Notes under the pieces: generated by a model | Databases searched by the model: none | What the model was told of the DNA's origin: nothing | The model's input: the letters and a program-made list of their open reading frames with translations, nothing else | Source: Cyanobacteriota bacterium | Lineage (GTDB): Bacteria > Cyanobacteriota > Cyanobacteriia > PCC-6307 > Cyanobiaceae | NCBI GenBank assembly: GCA_947463165.1 | Contig: CANHSW010000135.1 | Location: forward strand, 1-6,259 | DNA: 6,259 bases | Direction of reading: 5' to 3' | Shown here: piece by piece, positions 1 to 5,966 of the stretch | How positions within the stretch are numbered: position 1 is the stretch's first letter | Layout of the letters: the number at the start of each line of letters is the position of its first letter | Made by a program: the position numbers and the translations under genes

Positions 1-731
1 AGCTCCCGTTCCTGGCCCTCCAGGTCGCGGATGCGGTTGCCGAGGGGTATCACCGCCTGGGGTTCGAGAAATACCGTGCTGCCGGAGGCCGAACTGTCGT
101 GCACCAGGCCGGCCACCTGGCTGGCGGCCCCCACCTTCAAGGCCAGCACCGGCCGGCCATTGCGCTCGGCGATCACCGTGTCCTGGAGCATCGGCGCCCA
201 GCGCCGCAGCAACTCCTGCAGCCTTTCGCGGCGTTCGGCCCGGGCCCCCGCCAGTTGGCGGCGCAAACCCCCCAGGGCGGGGCTGGCCCGATCCGCCACA
301 CGGCCTCCCTCCTCCAGGCAGAAGTGCAGCCGCTGTTCCAGCTCCGGCAGGGTGCGCAGCTCGGCCACCAGGGCCGTGGTCACCGGCCGCAGCTCGGGCC
401 CATCGATCTGGCGCCGCAGCCGCCGGGCGGCGGCCAGGGTGGTGGCCAGCTCCAGTAGCGCCTCACCGGCGGCGGTGCCCCCCTTGGCGCAGAGCTGCAC
501 GGTGGTGGCGATATCGGCCACCCCCTGAAAACTGAGCCCCCCCTCGGTGAGACCATCGAGGGCCAGCAGCTCACCGGTTTCCGCCTGCAGAGTCTCGCTA
601 TCGGCCTGACAACTGGCCAGGGGCAGGGGGACACAGCCCCGCCTGCCGGCTGCGGTGCTGGTGAAACTGGCCACGTGGCTGGACAGCCTCGGCCACTCCA
701 GCAGCTCCAGGGCTTCCTGTTCGATGCTCAC
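1..731 (-). CDS. mutS2: MutS2 family protein, N-terminal part (cut by window edge)
   Basis: This frame is open from a GTG at 731 to the left edge, giving 243 codons of the N-terminal half. The ATPase and Smr domains would lie outside the window. Visible hallmarks are the opening ALELLEWPRL (residues 7-16), the segment LTEGGLSFQG (61-70) and the motif HDSSASGSTVFLEP (211-224), typical of the MutS2 core and lever region. An in-frame TAG lies three codons upstream of the GTG, so the start cannot be further upstream, and the GTG fits the family N-terminus. No Shine-Dalgarno sequence is seen. The GTG overlaps the TGA of the preceding VOC gene as GTGA, which suggests translational coupling. Family members are known to suppress recombination and, in Bacillus, to act on collided ribosomes; the role here is inferred. 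Two G runs (7 and 5 G on the coding strand) keep the frame intact. Confidence 0.93.
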   Translation of the reverse strand, partial: MSIEQEALELLEWPRLSSHVASFTSTAAGRRGCVPLPLASCQADSETLQAETGELLALDGLTEGGLSFQGVADIATTVQLCAKGGTAAGEALLELATTLAAARRLRRQIDGPELRPVTTALVAELRTLPELEQRLHFCLEEGGRVADRASPALGGLRRQLAGARAERRERLQELLRRWAPMLQDTVIAERNGRPVLALKVGAASQVAGLVHDSSASGSTVFLEPQAVIPLGNRIRDLEGQERE

Positions 732-1210
732 CCGGCGCTAGGTCCAGAAGTTACGGCGGGATTGCCAGGGGTGACAGAGGCGGCAATCGCTGCTGCAATC
801 CCAGGCGGTAGAGCGGCGGGGATGGGCGCCTGGCCAGGCAGGTTGGAGGGGATGCCGGCGGCCGGTTCGTAGAGCATTTCCAGCCAGTTACCCTCCGGAT
901 CCCGCAAATAAAAGCTGGCAGTGCCATCGCGGTGGTCGTGCACCGGGCCGCAGCTCTGGCCCCTGGCCTCCAGCTCGGCGTGCAGCCGATCCAGCTCGCC
1001 GCGGTCGCTGAAGTGGAAGGCGAAGTGGGGCCCAGCCGCCTTGTAGTCGGCACTGAGCAGGGCGATGCCATCGCCAGTGAGCGGCGATTGCAGGTAGCAC
1101 CAGTCGTCGGCATCCCAGGTGATGCAGAGGCCCAGGGATTGGTAGAAGGCCTTGGCGCGGCCCATATCCTCAACGCGAATCGCCACGTGGCCCAGCCGCT
1201 CCACCGCCAT
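728..1210 (-). CDS. VOC superfamily (glyoxalase/bleomycin-resistance fold) protein
   Basis: The protein is 160 residues. It opens with LGHVAIRVEDMGRAKAFYQS, the usual beta-alpha start of a VOC module, and continues to YLRDPEGNWLEMLYE (101-115), the usual closing strand. Candidate metal ligands are His8, His62 and Glu111, so a divalent-metal site is plausible. There is one VOC module, so a dimer would be expected. The substrate cannot be read from the sequence; glyoxalase I-like activity is only one option for this broad superfamily. The ATG at 1210 was chosen because it lies just before the conserved first strand. The frame stays open to 1285, but that extension looks like upstream DNA. Residues 117-160 form an Ala/Pro/Gly-rich tail beyond the domain. 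The gene lies 71 nt after hemB and its TGA overlaps the mutS2 GTG by 4 nt. Confidence 0.88.
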   Translation of the reverse strand: MAVERLGHVAIRVEDMGRAKAFYQSLGLCITWDADDWCYLQSPLTGDGIALLSADYKAAGPHFAFHFSDRGELDRLHAELEARGQSCGPVHDHRDGTASFYLRDPEGNWLEMLYEPAAGIPSNLPGQAPIPAALPPGIAAAIAASVTPGNPAVTSGPSAG

Positions 1211-1281
1211 CAAGCCAACCCCATCGCTGCATTCATTAAAGATGCTCAAGCCCGCCGCCGCTGGCGCCGCCGCCCGGGCCC

Positions 1282-2283
1282 TCAACCCTCCCGCAGCCAG
1301 GCGGCAGCGTCACAGGCGTGATAAGTGAGGATTAAATCGGCTCCGGCCCGCTTGAAGCAGAGCAGGGTTTCCAGCACCACCGCCCGCTCGTCGATCCAGC
1401 CCCGCTCTGCGGCGGCCTTCACCATGGCGTATTCGCCGCTCACGTTGTAGGCGGCAATGGGTAACTCACTCTCCTGACGCAATTGATGGATGATGTCGAG
1501 ATAGGCCAGGCCAGGCTTCACCATCAAGATGTCCGCCCCCTCGCTCTCATCCAGCTGGGCCTCGGTGATCGCTTCTCGGCCATTGGCCGGGTCCATTTGG
1601 TAGCTGGTTTTGTCTTTAGGGATCGGCTTGTCGGCCAGGGCCCGCGGCGCTGAGTCGAGCGCCTCTCGGAAGGGACCGTAATAGGCGCTGGCGTACTTGG
1701 CCGTATAGCTGATGATCCCCACCTGCTCAAAGCCCTCCTCATCCAGGGCTTCTCGGATCGCCCCCACCCGGCCGTCCATCATGTCGCTGGGGCCGATCAA
1801 GTCGGCGCCGGCACGGGCCTGGGCCACGGCCTGCTTACAGAGGATCGCCACGGTTTCGTCGTTGAGCACGACGCCCTGTTGATTAACTATGCCGTCGTGG
1901 CCATCACAGGAATAGGGATCGAGGGCCACATCGGTCATGATCGCCATCTGGGGATGCCGCTGCTTGAGCAGCCGGATGGCGCGGGGAATCAGACCGTGCT
2001 CGTTGAAGCATTCGGCACCATCCTCAGTTTTGAGTCCATCGGCCACCTTGGGGAATAGCACCACGCAGCGGATGCCCAAATCCCAGGCGCGACCCACCTC
2101 CTCCACCAGACCCTCCAAGCTCCAGCGCTGGCAGCCAGGCATGGCGCCAATCGGCTCGTTGGCGGCACTCTCGTGCACGAAGAGCGGGTAGATGAAATCT
2201 GCGGGGCTGAGCTGAAACTGGCGCACCATGGCCCTGAGAGCCGGGGTGCGGCGCAGCCGGCGGGGGCGGTAGGTGAGCTCCAT
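1282..2283 (-). CDS. hemB: porphobilinogen synthase (delta-aminolevulinic acid dehydratase)
   Basis: The 333-residue protein has the usual family length. It condenses two 5-aminolevulinate molecules to porphobilinogen, an early cytoplasmic step towards heme, chlorophyll and bilins. The two active-site lysines are clear: Lys196 in ISYTAKYAS and Lys256 in MVKPG. The metal-site segment reads DVALDPYSCDGHDG (118-131). Where zinc-type enzymes have three Cys, this one has Ala120, Asp122 and Asp130, the Mg-type pattern of plants and cyanobacteria. Cys126 is not at a zinc-ligand position. The ATG at 2283 gives MELTYRPRRLRRTPALRAMV, matching family N-termini. The frame also extends to 2388, but that stretch overlaps the dnaJ end and looks non-native. 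No good Shine-Dalgarno sequence precedes the ATG. It lies 37 nt after dnaJ, so it is probably co-transcribed with it. Confidence 0.97.
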   Translation of the reverse strand: MELTYRPRRLRRTPALRAMVRQFQLSPADFIYPLFVHESAANEPIGAMPGCQRWSLEGLVEEVGRAWDLGIRCVVLFPKVADGLKTEDGAECFNEHGLIPRAIRLLKQRHPQMAIMTDVALDPYSCDGHDGIVNQQGVVLNDETVAILCKQAVAQARAGADLIGPSDMMDGRVGAIREALDEEGFEQVGIISYTAKYASAYYGPFREALDSAPRALADKPIPKDKTSYQMDPANGREAITEAQLDESEGADILMVKPGLAYLDIIHQLRQESELPIAAYNVSGEYAMVKAAAERGWIDERAVVLETLLCFKRAGADLILTYHACDAAAWLREG

Positions 2284-2320
2284 CTGGGGTGCGTGTCTGG
2301 GGCGGATCCTAGGGATCGCC

Positions 2321-3361
2321 CTACAGCCGGCCGGCTTGCAGCCAGCCGGAGCGGGGATTGCTGCTGCGCAGTTCCCGCAGCTGCTCAAACAGGGCCTGTT
2401 CCTGTTCGGTGAGTTGCTGGGGCACCCGTAATACCGGCGTCAACAGCAGGTCACCGCGGCCCCCCTTGATCGGCCAGCCCTTGCCCTTCAGCCGCAGGCT
2501 GCGACCGAGGCTGATACCCGCTGGCACCTGCAGGGTGGCCTCGCCATCGGGGGTGGCCACGCGCACTTCACCCCCCAGGGCCAGCTCATCCAAGCTGAGC
2601 GGCAGCTCGCCCCGCAGCTGGTCGCCATCGAGCTTCCAGATCGGGTGCTCCTGCAGCTTCAGGGTGAGATAGAGATCGCCGCGGCGGCCGGTGCCTGGCT
2701 GCAGGTTGCCCTTGGCCTTGAGCCGCAGCCGGCTGCCGGTTTTCACCCCGGGGGGAATGCGCACCTGCACCCGCTCCTCATTCACCGCCAGGGTGCGCTC
2801 ACAGCCACGAAAGGCATCGGAGAAGCTGATCGAGATCACGGCCTCCGCGTCGAGGTTGGCAGCCGCCGCTCCGCCGCCAAAACCGGTGTTGAAGCCACCA
2901 CCTGGAAAACCACCCCCTTGAAAACCACCCCCTTGAAAACCACCGCCAGGGAAGCCACTGGCTGAAAAGCCGCCGCCGGGGAAGCCAGAACCAAAGCCAA
3001 AGCCGCCCGGGCCTGGGGAGCCACCGCCAGGGCCGCCAAAGCGGCCCAGCAGGTCGTTCACGAAGTCGTCGAAGTTGCCGTAGCGGCCGAAGTCCACGTC
3101 ACCGCTGGTGCCCACCCCTGCACCGCCTTGATTCCAGTACTGGCCGAACTGCTCGTAGCGACGGCGCTTATCGGGATCAGAGAGCACCTCGTAGGCCTCG
3201 CTGATCTCCTTGAACTTCGCCTCGGCGTCCTTGTCGTCTGGATTTACATCCGGGTGGTACTTGCGAGCCAGCTTGCGGAAAGTCCGCTTGATGGTGTCGG
3301 CGTCGGCGCTGCGATCCAGGCCGAGCACCTTGAAGTAGTCGCGGTAACCGTTTGCGCTCAT
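2321..3361 (-). CDS. dnaJ: class B J-domain co-chaperone (DnaJ2/CbpA-like, no zinc finger)
   Basis: The 346-residue protein starts with a J domain (about 7-72) with the HPD motif at 36-38, which stimulates the ATPase of a DnaK partner. A long Gly/Phe-rich linker follows (about 104-165). After it come two beta-rich client-binding domains (about 170-245 and 246-315) and a short C-terminal segment likely used for dimerisation. The CxxCxGxG zinc-finger repeats of class A DnaJ are absent, so it is a class B protein like CbpA or DnaJ2. The ATG at 3361 leads directly into the J domain, and no strong Shine-Dalgarno sequence precedes it. It is the first gene of the minus-strand cluster and faces the thioredoxin-like gene across a 119-nt region. 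Cyanobacteria carry several DnaJ paralogues, so the exact numbered symbol is uncertain. Confidence 0.95.
   Translation of the reverse strand: MSANGYRDYFKVLGLDRSADADTIKRTFRKLARKYHPDVNPDDKDAEAKFKEISEAYEVLSDPDKRRRYEQFGQYWNQGGAGVGTSGDVDFGRYGNFDDFVNDLLGRFGGPGGGSPGPGGFGFGSGFPGGGFSASGFPGGGFQGGGFQGGGFPGGGFNTGFGGGAAAANLDAEAVISISFSDAFRGCERTLAVNEERVQVRIPPGVKTGSRLRLKAKGNLQPGTGRRGDLYLTLKLQEHPIWKLDGDQLRGELPLSLDELALGGEVRVATPDGEATLQVPAGISLGRSLRLKGKGWPIKGGRGDLLLTPVLRVPQQLTEQEQALFEQLRELRSSNPRSGWLQAGRL
2909..2938 (-). repeat. tandem 15-nt repeat in the Gly/Phe linker of dnaJ
   Basis: Two perfect 15-nt copies (2909-2923 and 2924-2938) sit in the Gly/Phe-rich part of dnaJ. Degenerate copies flank them at about 2894-2908 and 2939-2953. 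The period is a whole number of codons, and each unit adds one five-residue GGGFQ-like step. Copy-number change would alter linker length without breaking the frame. Confidence 0.85.
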
Positions 3362-3480
3362 GGAAGCCAGTTTCTCAGCCGTTGGGGCCCAAAGGGAACC
3401 GGGCCCGGGGGCAAATCAGCCCCTGGGTTGGGTTCACCCCCAGAATCCTCCCTACTCTGCCCAAGTTGGGATCCCCGCTG
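3362..3480. promoter_or_regulatory. divergent intergenic region between dnaJ and the thioredoxin-like gene
   Basis: This 119-nt gap must carry the start signals for both divergent genes. Two GGGCCC palindromes (3385-3390 and 3401-3406) could pair as a 6-bp stem with a 10-nt loop. The second lies inside the 10-nt perfect palindrome CCGGGCCCGG (3399-3408). In the dnaJ transcript this hairpin would be in the 5' leader, about 24 nt before the ATG. A weak plus-strand -10 candidate TACTCT lies at 3453-3458, with TTGGGT at 3428-3433 but 19-nt spacing. I see no convincing sigma-70 promoter on either strand. A CIRCE-like heat-shock operator was not found. Confidence 0.4.
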
Positions 3481-4164
3481 ATGCCCCACTGCAGTTCCGC
3501 CCAGATCACTCGCCGCCGCAAGGCCGTTTTGGGCCTCTGGGGAGGCCTAGGCAGCCCTGGGCCCCAGGACAGCCGCGCGGCTGATGGCAGCAGCCATGGG
3601 CGTCAGCACGCCCCTAGGCCTGAACCCAGCCGTGACTCTCCAGGCGCTGGCCGACCCGGGCTGCTGCAGCTGGCGGCCCTGGGCTTGCTGCTGGCGGCAG
3701 CCATCGGTGCCACCGATGCCCAGCGGGTGCGGGCGGAGGGGGCCACAGCACCGCCTGGCCATGGGGGGGCAGCCGCGCGGCTGGGTGAGCCGCTCAATCC
3801 CTCCAGCCCCGAGCAAAGGGCCCTGGCCGCCCAATTGAGCCGCCAGGGGGCGGAGTTTTATGGCGCCTGGTGGTGTCCGGCCTGTTTCCAGCAGAAAAAC
3901 CTGTTCGGTAAGGAGGGCAGCCGCCTGCTGCCCTACGTCGAATGCGACAAAACTGAGGCAGATCGCGAGCGGTGCACGGCCGCCAAGATCCAGGCCTACC
4001 CCACCTGGGTGCTCAAGGGTCAGCGGTTGGTGGGGGTTCGCAGACTCGATGAACTGAAGCGCTGGGCCGACGAAGTCGGCGGCAGCCCCGCGCCGGCCAG
4101 CGCCAGTGGAGCGCCAAAATCACTGGGCCCAAACACCATGGGCCCCGGCCGAATGGGCAATTAG
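3481..4164 (+). CDS. exported or membrane-anchored thioredoxin-like protein (VKOR-type Trx domain)
   Basis: From the ATG at 3481 the protein has 227 residues. A hydrophobic segment (about 61-77, rich in Leu and Ala) looks like a signal peptide or membrane anchor, with possible cleavage near ATDA or VRA. The thioredoxin-like domain spans about 108-200. It has WWCPAC (Cys132 and Cys135) as the redox pair, a second pair Cys155 and Cys165, and YPTW with the cis-proline at 174. This matches the Trx domain fused to cyanobacterial VKOR, but the four-helix VKOR part is absent. The likely role is disulfide exchange in the lumen or periplasm, inferred. The C-terminal tail (about 201-227) is Pro/Ser/Gly-rich. 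Residues 1-60 resemble nothing known and have poor coding character, so the start is uncertain. A rival start at 3584 in another frame would need a frameshift near 3655. Confidence 0.78.
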   Translation: MPHCSSAQITRRRKAVLGLWGGLGSPGPQDSRAADGSSHGRQHAPRPEPSRDSPGAGRPGLLQLAALGLLLAAAIGATDAQRVRAEGATAPPGHGGAAARLGEPLNPSSPEQRALAAQLSRQGAEFYGAWWCPACFQQKNLFGKEGSRLLPYVECDKTEADRERCTAAKIQAYPTWVLKGQRLVGVRRLDELKRWADEVGGSPAPASASGAPKSLGPNTMGPGRMGN

Positions 4165-4248
4165 GGAGTCGCTGGAAAAGAGCCATTTCGACGACCCTGC
4201 CAACTGATGCTTCTGCGTCACTTGGGCTATTTGGCCAGCTGTCGGCGT

Positions 4249-4278
4249 TTTCCAGGACTACTTTGCAAAAGGTACAAT
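4249..4278 (+). promoter_or_regulatory. weak sigma-70-like promoter candidate
   Basis: TTTCCA (4249-4254) and TACAAT (4273-4278) are separated by 18 nt. The -10 box has five of six consensus bases and the -35 box four of six. A transcript from here would run towards the short ORF at 4416-4502. Such matches arise easily by chance in AT-richer DNA. Confidence 0.22.
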
Positions 4279-4415
4279 TAGCAAAGGATTCGTTATTGGC
4301 AAATTTTTAGCCGACATATTGCCGTAATAGTCCACCAGATCGACCTCCAACCAGCCAGTTGCTTTAACGTCGCCCCAGCCGTCTTAGACGCCAGTTGGCT
4401 GGAGGGGAGCCATAT

Positions 4416-4502
4416 ATGCGCCCCGGCCCGTGCCTCAGCAACTTGCTTCTTGGCCGCCGCCAGCCCTTGGCCAGGCCGGTTTCTCGCAAGGGAGCCGGCT
4501 AG
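4416..4502 (+). CDS. putative short ORF, 28 residues, unknown
   Basis: The ORF starts at an ATG that follows GGAGGGGAG (4401-4409) with 6 nt between, one of the best Shine-Dalgarno matches in the window. It encodes a basic peptide with five Arg, one Lys and one Cys, and no hydrophobic helix long enough to span a membrane. It ends at a TAG just before the composition falls. A 5-bp stem (gccgg/ccggc) lies over its 3' end at about 4475-4499. I do not recognise it. It could be a small protein, a leader peptide or chance; the only positive evidence is the ribosome binding site and GC content like the upstream genes. Confidence 0.25.
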   Translation: MRPGPCLSNLLLGRRQPLARPVSRKGAG

Positions 4503-4603
4503 CGATCGTTACCATAGCGATAATGAACCTTTTGCATTTTTAAAGTTTATATTTGAGATTATCTCGCCCCAGCTTGCGCCTGATCTTTTTCCGCATTAAA
4601 CCC

Positions 4604-4660
4604 TCTCGATGAGAATCACCATATCAGGGTGCCACTCTTCAGGAAAGCCTATCATCGAGA
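4604..4660. repeat. 9-bp perfect inverted repeat
   Basis: TCTCGATGA at 4604-4612 is the reverse complement of TCATCGAGA at 4652-4660, with 39 nt between. It could form a long-loop stem in RNA or mark ends of a small element. No target duplication is visible around it. Confidence 0.5.
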
Positions 4661-4684
4661 ACGACTGGATTGAGAAAAATCATC

Positions 4685-4753
4685 ATTCTCCTCGGAAAGA
4701 GAACTCATATCGCACACCTAGTCTTTAAGCTCCCATGAAATTCTCCTTGGAAA
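4685..4753 (-). repeat. duplicated Shine-Dalgarno-like box
   Basis: The 14-nt segments at 4685-4698 and 4740-4753 differ at one base. Read on the minus strand each is TTTCCRAGGAGAAT, holding a full AGGAG. The right copy is followed by an ATG after 6 nt but the frame stops after three codons. The left copy is followed by two ATGs opening a peptide of about 15 residues. Confidence 0.5.
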
Positions 4754-5443
4754 CGCTTGCGATAAACTGTAAAATAACATTCAGACGTTTTAGAGCATAA
4801 GCCACATCTATGCCATAGTTGCAGCTTCCCCAAAAACCACCTAACGAAAAATGTACTGAATGAATTGATGCCCTCCGAGCCGGCCGCAGACTTTTATCGC
4901 GCACTAGACACAGCTATCCCGATGCGAGACAGATTGATTGCTTAAATTCGGAAGCTAACGGAAAATAAATAACATCCTTGTTCCTATGATTTACCCAAAA
5001 AAACTGCCGAGAAGCAATCCCACTCATCCCTGCAATCAGACATAAAAATTCCAAATACTATCTTTACATCATCCACCGCATCTAGCGACGCTTTCCTTTG
5101 CCTCAATGGTGGTAGATGGATTGAACCAGCATCGGACAGGCTTTTTAGATAGTCAAAGCGCATGGCAGAATAGTCTGGACTAGTAGTGTATGCAGTTCAT
5201 TCCTGAGCTACTGACTTTTCAAAGGGGCGATCTGTGCGCTAGTTCAGACCCTATCTATGGACGAAAGCCCCTCCCACGGTAATTTATCTAGCCTACGCCT
5301 AACCCTCGTGATTACTAGAGAGAATACGTCACCATATAATGATGGGGCGAATCTCATACATAAGTCAATCCCTAACGGAGCTTTTATACAATTCTATGCT
5401 GAGACAATGCCCCTTGGATTATATATTCAACACGACTTGGCTT

Positions 5444-5458
5444 CCGCTGCCGCAGCGG
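5444..5458. repeat. GC-rich palindrome, 7-bp arms around one base
   Basis: CCGCTGC (5444-5450) and GCAGCGG (5452-5458) are perfect reverse complements around a central C. It is a GC-rich island in AT-rich surroundings and could be a protein-binding site or a remnant of GC-rich DNA. Confidence 0.55.
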
Positions 5459-5659
5459 CCGCCGAAAGAATATCTTGAAATTACTAATGGATTCATTCAC
5501 GCTATCCCTCACTTATATTAAATCGATCTTTGATAGCCCGCAAGCGTATTAAAGGGAGGATGAAGGAATATATTCCGGCCTCTGGTCTTCACCACCACGT
5601 AGTTAAGCTTCATGCAATCTGGGCCACCTCACAGTGCTCGCTTTTCGCTCTCATCCTCA

Positions 5660-5667
5660 GCGATCGC
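5660..5667. repeat. HIP1 octamer (GCGATCGC)
   Basis: One exact HIP1 palindrome, the octamer common in many cyanobacterial genomes, lies in the low-GC stretch. A near match (GCGATCGT) is at 4502-4509. I found no exact copy in the gene cluster to the left, which fits a lineage not strongly enriched in HIP1. Confidence 0.8.
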
Positions 5668-5949
5668 CAAGCTAATAACGGTAGCATTCAAGTTGCTGCG
5701 ACTTGCCGAATTTAAGTCTATCTGAGCCGGGATGCAGGCGCTAATGCATTACACGATTGCCCTGCTGGCATTTGCCCAGCATTCACCAGAAATCCACATT
5801 GGTCTCACTATTCTCGGACGAGACTCGTGATTAGACTCATTCTTGGTCCAGACTGAGACAGTCGCGACTTGATTTTTTGGGCCTGGCAATCCACGCTTCA
5901 AATCAGAAAAAAATTCAGCCCATTAGGCCACTGCGAACGACTGCAGCGC

Positions 5950-5966
5950 AGACAGCCGCTCTGTCT
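5950..5966. repeat. small hairpin with 6-bp stem
   Basis: AGACAG (5950-5955) pairs perfectly with CTGTCT (5961-5966) across a 5-nt loop. No T-run follows on either strand, so it is not an intrinsic terminator. The right arm contains one of the clustered GTCTC/GAGAC motifs. Confidence 0.5.

Larger units (their letters stand above)
4165..4504. other. gene-poor region with moderate to high GC after the thioredoxin-like gene
   Basis: No recognisable gene or clear terminator follows the stop codon at 4164. The stretch holds a weak promoter-like pair, an imperfect inverted repeat with cctcca at 4344-4349 and tggagg at about 4399-4404, and one short ORF with a good ribosome binding site (4416-4502). 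Its GC content stays near the rest of the cluster, with 41 of 60 bases G or C in 4441-4500. Confidence 0.6.

Noticed and set aside
31..528. Plus-strand ORF of 165 codons opposite mutS2
   Set aside because: It is an antisense shadow in very GC-rich DNA; the minus-strand frame has clear MutS2 motifs.
525..547. Apparent frameshift in the mutS2 N-terminus at two C runs
   Set aside because: A recount (5 and 7 C on the plus strand) keeps a single continuous frame with the expected LTEGGLSFQGVADI reading.
1211..1285. Longer N-terminus for the VOC protein
   Set aside because: The added 25 residues are low-complexity and precede the conserved first strand; the ATG at 1210 fits the family.
2284..2388. 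Longer N-terminus for HemB
   Set aside because: It would overlap the end of dnaJ, and the added residues match no HemB feature.
5257..5478. Plus-strand ORF of 73 codons
   Set aside because: No ribosome binding site, no recognisable domain, and an Ala run produced by the GC-rich palindrome at 5444-5458; chance is the simpler reading.
5530..5715. Plus-strand ORF starting with TTG, with GGGAGG next to an internal ATG at 5560
   Set aside because: The GGGAGG abuts the ATG with no spacing and the peptide has no recognisable feature.
5763..5782. Stem tgctgg/ccagca as a terminator or attachment site
   Set aside because: Six base pairs with no following T run and no partner copy elsewhere in the window.
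5851..5877. Possible intrinsic terminator before the T run at 5872-5877
   Set aside because: The upstream palindrome AGTCGCGACT has no loop and the alternative stem is only 4 bp, too weak for a terminator.
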